Of a DNA stretch of 64,000 nucleotides, positions 24,698 to 33,907 are shown piece after piece; position 1 is the first letter of the stretch; every line of letters starts with the position of its first letter. The stretch is from NCBI GenBank assembly GCA_020627825.1, contig JAHDGD010000005.1:1-64000 (forward strand), in the 5' to 3' direction. A model generated the notes under the pieces. The model saw nothing but the letters and a program-made list of their open reading frames with translations, made no database searches and was not told where the DNA came from. Source of the stretch: Saprospiraceae bacterium. Lineage in GTDB: Bacteria > Bacteroidota > Bacteroidia > Chitinophagales > Saprospiraceae. Both the position numbers and the translations under genes were made by a program.

Positions 24698-26641
24698 ATG
24701 TACAATTATATAATTTCATTCTTAATCTGTTTTATTACAGTAGGGGCTTTCGCCCAAAAAACAGATCCAGTTTTATTTACTGTAGAAGGAAATCCCGTTC
24801 ATGTTTCCGAGTTCGATTACATTTATTCAAAGAATACAGGAAAAAATACAGATTACAGTCTGAAAAGCCTCGAAGAATATCTTGATTTATATGTTAAGTT
24901 TAAACTTAAAGTTCAAAAGGCAAAAGAACTCAAACTCGACACCATTCCTAGTCTTCAAAAAGAATTGGAAGGATATAGACAACAACTTGCAAAATCTTAT
25001 CTTACTGATAAAGAAGTTACTAATCGATTAGTGGAAGAAGTATATAATCGATCCAAAACAGATGTCAAAGTTTCTCATATTCTCATCAACTTGAAGGAAA
25101 CTGCTAATTCAAAGGCGGAGAACGAAGCCCGAACGAAGATTGACGATATTTACAAAAAGATAAAAAGTGGCTTATCTTTTGATGAAGCCGTTCAACAATT
25201 TTCAGAAGATAAAATCTCTGCTGCTTCAGGTGGTTCATTACCCTTTTTAAACGCCATGTTTCCTGCTGGATTCTATGAGCTTGAAAATGCGGCTTATGCG
25301 CTTAAAAAAGGTGAAGTTTCTGAGCCTTTACGTACAAAATTAGGTTTTCATATCATTCGTTTGGATGAAGTGAGAGAAGCACGCGGAGAAATGGAGGTTG
25401 CACATATATTAATACGGAAAGAGAAGATTCGTCAGAAAAAATCAGATGGCGAAGAACGGATTAATGCAATTTATGACAGATTGGAAGCTGGGGAAGATTT
25501 TGCTACTCTTGCAAGTACATTAAGTGAGGATAAATCTTCAGCACGAAATGATGGGTATCTTGGGTTTTTTGGCATCAATAAATACGAACAAGCATTTGAA
25601 GATGCTGCATTTAGTCTTACAACGGATAACACTTATTCTAAACCTATAAAAACTTCAGTTGGTTGGCACATCATTAAAAGAATATCAAAAAAAGAAGCTC
25701 CTATTTATGAAAATGCTAAAAAAAGAATCAAGGCAAAAGTCATAAAAGATCCGCGACAAAAAATGGCGAAAAAAGCTTTAATCCAACAAATAAAAGTAGA
25801 GTCTGATTTCAAAGAAAGCAGAGAAGCCGTTTCAAAATTTGTTAATAGTTTGGATAAATCTTTCTTCTCATATAAGTGGAAACCAGAAGAAACATTTGAT
25901 GACGATCTGTTATCTTTCGGAAATACTTCGTACAGTTTAGCAGATTTTATGGAGTATGCAAGAGCCAATACCAGAGCTCGATTAAGAATGGATGAGCTGA
26001 GTTTAGAAGATGGTGTAAATAAATTATATAGAGATTTTGTAGAAGAGAAAGCTATAGAATATGAAGAAAAGCAACTCGTTTATAAGTATCCTGAATTTAA
26101 AGCCATTATGCGCGAATACGAAGAGGGAATTATGTTATTCGAGGTAACTAAAATGAATGTGTGGGATAAAGCATCTCAGGACTCTGTTGGATTGCAAAAG
26201 TTTTACACTGAAAACGCAGGTCGCTATACTTGGAAAGAACGTGCAAAAACGCAAACGTTTACATTGAATACGACGGATGAGAAATTGGCCGCAAAATTTA
26301 TGAAGAAAGCTAAAAGAAAATCACCGGAGTGGCTGAAAGATAAATTTGGGGATATCTTTTCAGTCGAAGAGCAAGTATATGAAAGAGGAAGCAGAGAAGT
26401 TTCAGGCATTAAATTTTCAAAAAAGTCAATTTCTGTTCCTGAAATAAATGAGAAGAAATCAATAATTACATTTAAAAAGATTGTTGAGATTATACCGTCT
26501 GCACAAAAAACGCTTGATGAGGCGAGAGGATATATTGAAGCAGATTACCAAGATCAATTGGAAAAAAGATGGATTAGTAAATTGCGTAATCAATATAAAG
26601 TAGAGATCAACGAAGACGTATTAAAAAGTATGGTTAAATAG
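24698..26641 (+). CDS. Periplasmic peptidyl-prolyl isomerase with two parvulin domains
   Basis: A 647-residue exported protein. The signal peptide (MYNYIISFLICFITVGAFAQ) is probably cut at or near AFA-Q. Two parvulin (rotamase) domains follow at about 125-230 and 240-345; both show HILI, an SEDK block, GG/GYLGF and a closing GFHIIRLDE or GWHIIKRIS. The C-terminal 300 residues are helical and lack a recognised domain. It would help fold outer-membrane proteins in the periplasm together with the SurA-like protein encoded two genes on. The next gene starts immediately after its stop codon. Confidence 0.88.
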   Translation: MYNYIISFLICFITVGAFAQKTDPVLFTVEGNPVHVSEFDYIYSKNTGKNTDYSLKSLEEYLDLYVKFKLKVQKAKELKLDTIPSLQKELEGYRQQLAKSYLTDKEVTNRLVEEVYNRSKTDVKVSHILINLKETANSKAENEARTKIDDIYKKIKSGLSFDEAVQQFSEDKISAASGGSLPFLNAMFPAGFYELENAAYALKKGEVSEPLRTKLGFHIIRLDEVREARGEMEVAHILIRKEKIRQKKSDGEERINAIYDRLEAGEDFATLASTLSEDKSSARNDGYLGFFGINKYEQAFEDAAFSLTTDNTYSKPIKTSVGWHIIKRISKKEAPIYENAKKRIKAKVIKDPRQKMAKKALIQQIKVESDFKESREAVSKFVNSLDKSFFSYKWKPEETFDDDLLSFGNTSYSLADFMEYARANTRARLRMDELSLEDGVNKLYRDFVEEKAIEYEEKQLVYKYPEFKAIMREYEEGIMLFEVTKMNVWDKASQDSVGLQKFYTENAGRYTWKERAKTQTFTLNTTDEKLAAKFMKKAKRKSPEWLKDKFGDIFSVEEQVYERGSREVSGIKFSKKSISVPEINEKKSIITFKKIVEIIPSAQKTLDEARGYIEADYQDQLEKRWISKLRNQYKVEINEDVLKSMVK

Positions 26642-27466
26642 ATGATTGAGAAACTGAATAGTTACTTTTTCTTTTTTTGTGCAATGTATGGCTTGACCTC
26701 TTGTACAATAAATTCTGAACCAGACCAACTGCGAGCACAGGTCTATGATTCAAGCTTATTCCAATCAGATATCAATGCATATTTCGGTCAAGATACGTCT
26801 TCTATTAATACAAAACAATTTGTTGATTCATGGATACGTAATGAATTAATCATTCAGAGCACTAAGTTGACGAAAGAAGAAAGGAAAGAAATTGAAGCCC
26901 TAACTGAAAATTATAAGAAAACGCTAGCTGTTCAAAAGCAAAAAGAAAAATTTTTAAATAGCAATTTAAATCTGGATGTTGATAGCATTGAAATAAGAAA
27001 TGCGTATGATGAACTTAAAAGTAGTTATAAATTAAAAAGAGATATTTTCAAGTATCATTTGGTTGTACTATCTAAAGAACATCCTGCATTTTTGGACATC
27101 AACAATTATTTTAAAAACGGTTATTTTGATCGTTTTTATGAAAGTTTGACAGGAGAAATCGAGTTGCAATATTTAGATTCAACAAAGTGGCATAATTGGT
27201 TGGATTTAAGTATAAAAATACCGCTTGATAAAATAGAAGAATCGGAAATAAAATCGGGATTGAACAAAATAATGGAAAATGAAAACTTTATTTTTTTCTT
27301 AAGAACCTTTGATTTTGTAGACAAAAATCAGACGGCACCGTTATCTTATATGGAGGACTATTTGATCAATGCCATTATTGAGAATCGAAAGGTAAAGCTG
27401 ATTGAAGAATATAGTAATGATTTATATCAATCGGCATTAAATAAGAATAAGTTAATCATAAATTAA
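26642..27466 (+). CDS. SurA-like periplasmic lipoprotein without parvulin domain
   Basis: A 274-residue protein with a short hydrophobic N-terminus ending in a lipobox-like LTSC, so probably a lipoprotein. The helical region with FVDSWIRNELIIQSTKL resembles the chaperone N-domain of PpiC/SurA proteins, but none of the rotamase motifs (HIL, GxLG, GYH) is present. It sits between two PPIase genes with 0- and 1-nt gaps, so it is surely part of the same operon and probably the same outer-membrane-protein chaperone system. A structural or holdase role is inferred. Confidence 0.65.
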   Translation: MIEKLNSYFFFFCAMYGLTSCTINSEPDQLRAQVYDSSLFQSDINAYFGQDTSSINTKQFVDSWIRNELIIQSTKLTKEERKEIEALTENYKKTLAVQKQKEKFLNSNLNLDVDSIEIRNAYDELKSSYKLKRDIFKYHLVVLSKEHPAFLDINNYFKNGYFDRFYESLTGEIELQYLDSTKWHNWLDLSIKIPLDKIEESEIKSGLNKIMENENFIFFLRTFDFVDKNQTAPLSYMEDYLINAIIENRKVKLIEEYSNDLYQSALNKNKLIIN

Positions 27467-27467
27467 T

Positions 27468-28841
27468 ATGAGAAGGATATATAAAATAAGCTTCATTGTA
27501 CTTTTTTTAAGTGCGATTACTTTTGGGCTTAAAGCCCAAAAATTAGTAGATAAAGTAGTTGCTCAAGTAGGAAGTGAATATATTTTGTTAAGTGATGTGG
27601 AAAAACAATTTTCATACTTACAAGAATCATCAGGAAGTATAAGTGACGAAGAACGTTGTTCAATTCTTGAAGGATTAATGGCTCAAAAAATAATGGTTGA
27701 CCAAGCAAAGCTTGATAGTATTGTTGTTTTGGATGCAGAAGTTGAACAACAACTTGATTTTCGTATAGAATCCATTCTGCGTCAAATGAATGGAGACACA
27801 GAATTTTTCGAAGAATATTATGGACAGACTGTACCAGAGGTAAAAGAATGGATGCGTATAAATATGAAAGAAATGCTTCTAGCAGAAAGAATGAGAGGGT
27901 CATTATTCGAGGGCATTACGATTACGCCAAGTGAAACAAGAGCTTTTTTCGAAAATATTCCAACTGATTCTTTGCCTTATTTTAACGCTGAAGTGGAAGT
28001 GGCTGAAATCGTTTTGGTTCCTCAAGTAAATGAAGTTGAAAAGTCAAAAGCATATGAATCATCTATGGCAGTTTACAAGGAACTAATGGAAAATAATGGA
28101 GACTTTGCGGCTTTGGCTAAAAAATTTAGTGATGATCCAGGTTCAAAAAGATTGGGGGGCGATTTAGGATGGCAAACTAGAGGAACATTTGTGCCAGAAT
28201 TCGATGCAATTGCATATACATTAAAAAAGGATGAAATAAGTGAGCCGTTTGAATCTCCTTTCGGGTATCACATAGTTCAGTTATTGGATAGAAGAGGAAA
28301 TACGGTACATACGAGGCATATTCTATTCAAACCAGAATTAACATTCGATGATATTCAGAAAACGAAAGAGAAATTAGAAGCAATAAAAGAAGAAGTACTT
28401 GTTGATAGCATCAGCTTTCAGAAAGCCATTAAAAAGTATTCTAGTAAAGACGAAGAAAGTTTTAATAATAATGGGCGTTTAACTAATCCAGTTAATGGCA
28501 CTACGTTTTTCGAAACAGCGGATTTACCTCCTGATATTTACTTTGCAATTGAAGGTATAGATGTCGAAGGATTAACAGAAGTTATAGAGTATACTACTCC
28601 AAGGGGCGAAACACAATTTAGAATAATAAAATTATTATCGAGAACTCGTCCACATAAAGCAAATCTTAAACAAGATTATGCGAAAATTCAATTCTATGCC
28701 AAGGAAAATAAAAAGAACGAATACTTTGGTAAATGGGTTCAAGAAAAGGCAGCAAAAAAGTATGTACAGCTTGATGAGAGGTTTGCTTCTTGCCCCAACT
28801 TAATGACATGGGGAAAAGAAAATCAGTCAGCTGACAATTAG
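27468..28841 (+). CDS. surA: SurA-type periplasmic chaperone/peptidyl-prolyl isomerase
   Basis: A 457-residue exported protein. After the signal peptide the mature protein begins KLVDKVVAQVGSEYILLSDVEKQ, the SurA N-domain signature. A canonical parvulin domain covers about residues 175-280 (DPGSKRLGGDLGW, then PFGYHIVQLLDRRG), and a weaker second one follows from HTRHILF. It escorts unfolded outer-membrane proteins to the BAM complex. The signal-peptide end is encoded by palindrome copy 6 (FGLKAQK), which makes the end of the signal peptide unusual by having a Lys before the Ala of the cleavage site. It is the last gene of the operon, closed by a terminator. Confidence 0.9.
   Translation: MRRIYKISFIVLFLSAITFGLKAQKLVDKVVAQVGSEYILLSDVEKQFSYLQESSGSISDEERCSILEGLMAQKIMVDQAKLDSIVVLDAEVEQQLDFRIESILRQMNGDTEFFEEYYGQTVPEVKEWMRINMKEMLLAERMRGSLFEGITITPSETRAFFENIPTDSLPYFNAEVEVAEIVLVPQVNEVEKSKAYESSMAVYKELMENNGDFAALAKKFSDDPGSKRLGGDLGWQTRGTFVPEFDAIAYTLKKDEISEPFESPFGYHIVQLLDRRGNTVHTRHILFKPELTFDDIQKTKEKLEAIKEEVLVDSISFQKAIKKYSSKDEESFNNNGRLTNPVNGTTFFETADLPPDIYFAIEGIDVEGLTEVIEYTTPRGETQFRIIKLLSRTRPHKANLKQDYAKIQFYAKENKKNEYFGKWVQEKAAKKYVQLDERFASCPNLMTWGKENQSADN
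27521..27541. repeat. Dispersed palindrome copy 6 (inside surA)
   Basis: Perfect inverted repeat, 10-nt arms TTTTGGGCTT and complement around A. It is in frame at the signal-peptide cleavage site of the SurA-like protein, in a different reading phase from copies 2 and 8. Confidence 0.85.
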
Positions 28842-28890
28842 ATTTGAATTTTTAGTATAGCAATCTAGAGTTATTAAAATGACCAAACTT

Positions 28891-28925
28891 AAAAAGAGCT
28901 TTTCCAAAACGGGAAAGCTCTTTTT
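28891..28925. terminator. Bidirectional intrinsic terminator between surA and rnr
   Basis: AAAAAGAGCTTTTCC and GGGAAAGCTCTTTTT form a long stem with a short loop. Both strands have an A-tract before and a T-tract after the GC part, so it can end both the plus-strand surA operon and the minus-strand rnr operon. Confidence 0.9.
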
Positions 28926-28952
28926 ATACCATCTGAATTTTAGGATTTCAGA

Positions 28953-31142
28953 TTAATTTAAATCAATATATTCTAATTCAATTTGCCTTTTCTCTAAATC
29001 TGCAGAACTGATTTTTACGCGTACTTTATCACCCATTTTATACACGGTTCCTGATTTTTTTCCTTTTGCTGATAACCTTCCGTTCAATATAAAGTGATCA
29101 TTTAATTGATCGAATCCCACCATTCCTTCAACAAGAGAATTCTCAAGTGTTACAAAAAGACCTCGATCAATCATCCCGCTGATATAAGCGTGAAATTCTT
29201 GACCAACATGTTCTTTAGCCCATTCTACTTGCTTGTATTTTATTGATTCTCTCTCAGCTGTAACGGCTTTTCGTTCTTGCAAAGAGATGTGCTTGCATTT
29301 AGCTTCGAGTTTATCTTTATCCGTTCTGTAAGTGTTTTTTAAGTTAGCATCCAGAATTCTATGAACGAGAACATCAGCGTATCTACGAATAGGGGAAGTA
29401 AAATGAGCATAATGTTCGAATCCCAAACCGTAATGCCCTATGTTGTTGCTACTATATTCAGCTTTAGCCATGGTTCGTATGGCAAGTGGCTCTAGAATTT
29501 TCAAAGGATCATTTTCTTCTGCTTGTTTAGCTAAATCATTGAATGAATCTGCAATTTGTTGCGGAGTATCAAGTTTCATGTGAATTCCCATTTCTTTGGC
29601 AAATGCAGCAAAATCGGCCAGTTTTTCTGGATCTGGTTCATCATGAATTCTATATACAAAAGGGATTTCCTTTCCTTTTGCCTTTTTATTGATGAAAATG
29701 GCAACTTCTTTATTTGCAAGCAACATAAAATCTTCAATCAATTTATGTGCATCGAAAGACTCCTTTACATAGACTTCGATAGGTTTTCCATCTTCGTCCA
29801 ATTTAAATCTTAACTCTTCACTTTGGAAAGCTATAGAACCTGAATGGAATCTTTTTGATCTTAAATGTTTGGAAACTTTATCAAGAAATTGAATTTCATC
29901 TGCAAAATCACCTTTTCCTGTAACAATTCGTTCTTGTGCTTCTTCATATGTAAACCTTCTATCACTATGGATAATAGTTCTTCCGAACCAACGATCTTTA
30001 ATAGCAAAATCCTTAGAAAAAATAAAAACTGCACTAAAACAAAATTTATCTTCTTTGGGATTTAAAGAGCATAGATCGTTCGATAACATTTCTGGAAGCA
30101 TTGGCGCAACACGATCGACAAGATAAACTGATGTTGCTCTTTCATAGGCTTCATCATCCAACGCACTTCCTTCTTTAAGGTAATGTGTGACGTCTGCAAT
30201 GTGAACACCTATTTCGAAATCTCCTTTATCTAATTTTTTAAAAGAAATTGCATCATCAAAATCTTTTGCAGTTTCGGGATCAATGGTAATGGTAAAGGTA
30301 TCTCTGAAATCTCTCCTTTCAGCAAGTGTTTCTTCTGTGATTTCCATAGACAAACGCTTTGCTTCTTCTTCTATTTCTTTAGGAAATTCTTGCGCAAAAC
30401 CATTGTTGTATAGGATTTCTGTCATAACAACATCGTTATTTACACTTGAACCAAGATCGATTACATTTTTACCTTGATACAAACGTTTCGTATCATTTTT
30501 ACCCCATGAACTAATATCAAGTTTAACAGAATTTCCTTGAGCAATTTCTTCTACTTCATGTAATCGAACATCAACTTGAAACATGATGCCTTTATGATTT
30601 ACTTCTACAAATGCTTCATTCGGAAATTTATATAATTTGCCTATAAATTTTGCCTGACTCCTTTCAATGATCTCCACTACTTTTCCAGCTGCTTTATGTT
30701 TTCCACTTTTTAAACTTGCTAAAATCTTTACAATGTCACCATCCAATGCACCACGTAAATTTTTTGCTGAAACAAAGACGTCTTCCTCGATTTCTGGAAT
30801 GATGATATAAGCTGAACCAGATCTTGTCATATCAACTTTGCCAGTAAATAATTTCTTTTTACTTCTTCCCCCAGTCCCAAGGCCATCTATAAAATCACCT
30901 TTAAAACTTTTATTTAGTTTATATCGACCCTCACTTATTGAAATAAGTTTATTTTGTTTTCCTAGTTTTTCTAGAGCATAATCAACAGAATCTCTGTTGT
31001 TTATGAGCTTAAGTTTTTTAATTAGTTGTTTGGAATTAAACCTTTTTTTTGGATTAATTAAAAATTGTTTTAATAATTTTCGCTCCAATTCTTGTGGCCT
31101 TAGTTTTTTTCTTTGTGTGCCTTTCTTTCTTCTTCTACTCAT
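28953..31142 (-). CDS. rnr: Ribonuclease R
   Basis: A 729-residue 3'-5' exoribonuclease of the RNase II/R family. An N-terminal helix-turn-helix-like segment, two cold-shock domains, the RNB catalytic domain (ITIDPETAKDFDDAISF, with the Asp cluster that binds Mg, then GVHIADVTHYL and the HYGLGFEHYAHFTSPIRRYAD block) and a C-terminal S1 domain are in the standard order. The first 30 residues are very Lys/Arg-rich. It degrades structured RNA, including rRNA and tmRNA-targeted messages. It overlaps the upstream small gene by 4 nt and is the last gene of a four-gene minus-strand operon. Confidence 0.96.
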   Translation of the reverse strand: MSRRRKKGTQRKKLRPQELERKLLKQFLINPKKRFNSKQLIKKLKLINNRDSVDYALEKLGKQNKLISISEGRYKLNKSFKGDFIDGLGTGGRSKKKLFTGKVDMTRSGSAYIIIPEIEEDVFVSAKNLRGALDGDIVKILASLKSGKHKAAGKVVEIIERSQAKFIGKLYKFPNEAFVEVNHKGIMFQVDVRLHEVEEIAQGNSVKLDISSWGKNDTKRLYQGKNVIDLGSSVNNDVVMTEILYNNGFAQEFPKEIEEEAKRLSMEITEETLAERRDFRDTFTITIDPETAKDFDDAISFKKLDKGDFEIGVHIADVTHYLKEGSALDDEAYERATSVYLVDRVAPMLPEMLSNDLCSLNPKEDKFCFSAVFIFSKDFAIKDRWFGRTIIHSDRRFTYEEAQERIVTGKGDFADEIQFLDKVSKHLRSKRFHSGSIAFQSEELRFKLDEDGKPIEVYVKESFDAHKLIEDFMLLANKEVAIFINKKAKGKEIPFVYRIHDEPDPEKLADFAAFAKEMGIHMKLDTPQQIADSFNDLAKQAEENDPLKILEPLAIRTMAKAEYSSNNIGHYGLGFEHYAHFTSPIRRYADVLVHRILDANLKNTYRTDKDKLEAKCKHISLQERKAVTAERESIKYKQVEWAKEHVGQEFHAYISGMIDRGLFVTLENSLVEGMVGFDQLNDHFILNGRLSAKGKKSGTVYKMGDKVRVKISSADLEKRQIELEYIDLN

Positions 31143-31648
31143 ATTTTATCTTCATTTAAGGAAAATATAATTTCTCCTGTACCTAACAATTCTAAGGTGT
31201 ATGACTTACTTTTTTTATTTAATGAGGTAGTATCTACTTCTTGTTGTCCTACAACAGTGTGAATAATCCAGTCTTCATCTATGGTACTTACAGTTCTTAC
31301 AATTGTTTCTTGATTTGTAATAGTTGCTGCAATTACTTTTCCGTCAATAAGTTCTCCATTTTTTGAAAAAGTGACCATCTTGTATTCGTAATTTAATAAT
31401 CCAGCTTTCCAATAAACCACTGCATGAAAGTTAGTTGTATTTTTTATTTTGAAACAAGGTAAGTATTCAGTGAATTCATCAGTCTCAGCTTCTATCGGAA
31501 TGATATAATTAGCTATAATTTCACCAGCAAATGGAGTATTAAGTCTACTGAAATCAAGTGAACTATCCTCTGTTAATGTAACAGGCAAATCTACTTCAGG
31601 AAAGTATTCTAAGAATTGTTTGAAATTAAAGTTTTGTGTTTTTTTCAA
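31139..31648 (-). CDS. Hypothetical protein upstream of rnr
   Basis: A 169-residue soluble, acidic, mostly beta-strand-like protein without recognised motifs. It starts with TTG (no ATG is available upstream of well-formed sequence) and overlaps the rnr start by 4 nt, so it should be translationally coupled to rnr. Uncharacterised proteins of this size occur next to rnr in other Bacteroidota as I recall, but I cannot assign a function. Confidence 0.6.
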   Translation of the reverse strand: MKKTQNFNFKQFLEYFPEVDLPVTLTEDSSLDFSRLNTPFAGEIIANYIIPIEAETDEFTEYLPCFKIKNTTNFHAVVYWKAGLLNYEYKMVTFSKNGELIDGKVIAATITNQETIVRTVSTIDEDWIIHTVVGQQEVDTTSLNKKSKSYTLELLGTGEIIFSLNEDKI

Positions 31649-31682
31649 TATTTTTATTACAAAGTTATGCCTTTGAATCTTA

Positions 31683-32279
31683 TTAATCTTTGATCACTTC
31701 ATTTTTAATTGATAATTCCCATCCCATATTGTTTAAGGTAAGATGTAGCATATTAATAAGATCTTCTTGTTGTTCATATGCTTTTTCTAGTAAACCACTT
31801 TCTAAAGCAATCTGTTCGATATCTTGTTTTGCCTTTTTTTGTATTGCGGTATAATCTTCTTTGCTAAAGGAAACAAATAAACCTTCGCTTATATCGTAAT
31901 ATTCTACATCATCGTCAAGACTTAGGATTTCAGGTTGAGGAAAATGTTCCAGATAGATCATCCTTTTTGTTTCATCTATAATAAGATCCATTTTTTCAAG
32001 ATCATACCCCACCATTACTGTCGCGTTTATTCGAACTAATGTTTTTTTACGTAAAGGACTTATATTGTATCCATAATATTCTTCATGCTTGCTTAAATCT
32101 GAGTATTGACCTTCCAAAGTGACCAATTTCAAAACTTTCTCAAGCTTTTCAAGCACAATTGTAGAATCTTGAACAACATGTCTTTTTGGTAGAAGCACCT
32201 TACTCGTATAAAGATATCCCAGACTTGCAAACAGGCCCATAGCCAAAACGAAAATTAAAACATTTTTAATAGACTTCAT
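31683..32279 (-). CDS. DUF4230 family protein
   Basis: A 198-residue protein with one N-terminal membrane helix (VLIFVLAMGLFASLGYLY) and an extracytoplasmic domain. The pattern LEKLEKVLKLVTLEGQYSDL, then RINATVMVGYDLEKMDLIIDE and IYLEHFPQPEILSLD, fits DUF4230, a family common in Bacteroidota and Firmicutes with no known function. It follows the DUF3108 gene by 1 nt and precedes the rnr-linked hypothetical gene by 34 nt. Confidence 0.78.
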   Translation of the reverse strand: MKSIKNVLIFVLAMGLFASLGYLYTSKVLLPKRHVVQDSTIVLEKLEKVLKLVTLEGQYSDLSKHEEYYGYNISPLRKKTLVRINATVMVGYDLEKMDLIIDETKRMIYLEHFPQPEILSLDDDVEYYDISEGLFVSFSKEDYTAIQKKAKQDIEQIALESGLLEKAYEQQEDLINMLHLTLNNMGWELSIKNEVIKD

Positions 32280-32280
32280 A

Positions 32281-33093
32281 TTACTTTTTACCCAAGGGAT
32301 ATTTTAATCCGCTATGCGATTTAAGAATAGCTTGAATACTGCCTACGCTTATAGGCGATTCTATAATTAAAGGTACTTTGTTTTCATCATCTGATACCCA
32401 TATATCCATTTTGGCTTCATTAGTAAATACAACTCCAGCAACTACTTGAGGAGAGATTCTTACTGCATCAATTTCTCCCATACCTTTTATTTCTTTAGTC
32501 CCTTTTCCTTCATATGAAATTTCAATAGGATAAACTTTATCGTCAATAAACATTTCAACTGGAAATTTCTGCATTTCTTCTACTTCAAGATAGTTCAAGT
32601 TTCTAAGGAAATATACAGTTGATAACATATCATGCATACAGTTTTGGATAGGATGAATGGTAGCTGTTACTTCGTCTTTTGTTTTACCCGAGTACGAAAT
32701 TACCTCTCCATTTTTTTGATCAAATTCTAATTTGTTATAAAATCTGTATCCTCCTTCTTCTATATTCCTTTCAAATTCAACAGGTAACATCGTTTTTTTA
32801 TCAATTACAGTTTTGTAAAAGTCGTTTACTTTAAAGAAATATTCATACGACTTATATGTTTTTCCAGTAGCTTCTACAATGTAATGATCTTCTGTTTCTT
32901 GTAACTTAAAATCTACCTCACCGGCACTTAGCCAAACAAAGTTCCAATTGTAGTAAATTTTATAAACGACATGTTCCCCTTCTTGAAAAGAATCATTTTC
33001 AATGCCACAAGGATCAATTGTAGGCATGCTGAAAGAAGAACACATAAAAAAGGTGATCAAAAGCACTAAATAATTAACAGTTGTTTTCTTCAT
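32281..33093 (-). CDS. DUF3108 family exported protein
   Basis: About 270 residues from ATG at 33093. A signal peptide (MKKTTVNYLVLLITFFMCSS) is followed by the DUF3108 pattern: FQEGEHVVYKIYYNWNFVWLSAGEVDFKL near the mature N-terminus and later AVRISPQVVAGVVF and KMDIWVSDDENKVPLIIE. The family is predicted to be a periplasmic beta-rich protein of unknown function. The upstream in-frame TTG at 33108 is less likely, since it would only lengthen the signal peptide. It is the first gene of the DUF3108/DUF4230/hypothetical/rnr operon. Confidence 0.82.
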   Translation of the reverse strand: MKKTTVNYLVLLITFFMCSSFSMPTIDPCGIENDSFQEGEHVVYKIYYNWNFVWLSAGEVDFKLQETEDHYIVEATGKTYKSYEYFFKVNDFYKTVIDKKTMLPVEFERNIEEGGYRFYNKLEFDQKNGEVISYSGKTKDEVTATIHPIQNCMHDMLSTVYFLRNLNYLEVEEMQKFPVEMFIDDKVYPIEISYEGKGTKEIKGMGEIDAVRISPQVVAGVVFTNEAKMDIWVSDDENKVPLIIESPISVGSIQAILKSHSGLKYPLGKK

Positions 33094-33332
33094 AATTGTA
33101 TACTTCAATTATCCTTCTGACGATTATAACTGAGAAAGGTTAAGATTTAGTTCGTAAATCTATGTTAACATAATGAAAACCAATGTAAAAAGTAAGAATT
33201 TATAGGATTGCCATATACTGTAATTATCTTTTTATGATATATAATATGATGTATATCAATCATGTATGTTGTCTGTATTTTGAAAACCTTTAAAAGTTTA
33301 TCATATTTGACATACAAATGAATGAATAAAAC

Positions 33333-33340
33333 TATATTTG
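33333..33340 (+). promoter_or_regulatory. -7 box, candidate promoter of the polysaccharide locus
   Basis: TATATTTG fits TAnnTTTG and lies 21 nt ahead of the ATG at 33362. It contains the TTG at 33338 that could otherwise be read as a start. The -33 partner is uncertain (a TTTG at 33306-33309 is 23 nt upstream, rather far). Confidence 0.4.
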
Positions 33341-33361
33341 AGTAATATTTTTACTCAATCT

Positions 33362-33907
33362 ATGCTTGAAGCGCTAATTTCTTCTAAAACAAGAGTCAAG
33401 TTACTCTTAAAGTTTTTTCTGAATTCTAAGTCTGAAGGTTATCTACGAGGTCTTGAACAAGAGTTTGGCGATTCTACTAACTCCATTAGATTAGAGCTTA
33501 ATAGATTCGAAGAAGCAGGAATGCTTAAAACAGAATCGAGTGGGAATAAGAAATTCTTTAAAGCCAATACCGATCACCCACTTTTTAACGAAGTCCACAA
33601 TATTCTCAGAAAGTATATAGGAATTGATAAAATCATTGAGAAAGTGATCAATCGATTAGGAGAAGTTGAACATGTCTATCTGGTAGGATCTTTAAGCAAA
33701 GGGATAGACAATAAAATAATTGATTTAATATTTTTTGGAGAGATTGATAAAGAATATCTTGTGCGCTTGATTGATCGAGTAGAAGAGCATTTATCAAGAA
33801 AAATAAGATACATTACGTATTCTTGTAAGGATATAGAAGAAATTTTGGATCAATATCCAGAAGCTTTGCTTTTATGGTCAAAAAAAGACGAGTCAAATGA
33901 AGCTTAA
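33362..33907 (+). CDS. Winged-helix regulator with nucleotidyltransferase-like domain
   Basis: About 181 residues. The N-terminal winged helix (MLEALISSKTRVKLLLKFFL, then LEQEFGDSTNSIRLELNRFE) is followed by a degenerate MNT-type nucleotidyltransferase fold: the GS motif is present (YLVGSLSKGI), but the paired catalytic Asp pattern is weak (IIDLIFFGEID). Proteins of this type stand at the head of exopolysaccharide clusters in several Bacteroidota, directly before a UpxY gene, and are thought to be regulators of the locus. It overlaps the next gene by 11 nt. ATG at 33362 is preferred because the alternative TTG is part of a -7 box. Confidence 0.75.
   Translation: MLEALISSKTRVKLLLKFFLNSKSEGYLRGLEQEFGDSTNSIRLELNRFEEAGMLKTESSGNKKFFKANTDHPLFNEVHNILRKYIGIDKIIEKVINRLGEVEHVYLVGSLSKGIDNKIIDLIFFGEIDKEYLVRLIDRVEEHLSRKIRYITYSCKDIEEILDQYPEALLLWSKKDESNEA

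Noticed and set aside
24894-24909. 16-bp A/T-rich palindrome TTAAGTTTAAACTTAA in the PPIase gene
   Set aside because: Low complexity and inside a coding region encoding KFKLKVQ-type residues; not related to the GGGC family and plausible by chance in AT-rich DNA.
33338-33361. TTG at 33338 as start of the winged-helix regulator
   Set aside because: The TTG belongs to a TATATTTG -7 box, and ATG at 33362 gives the expected MLEALI start.
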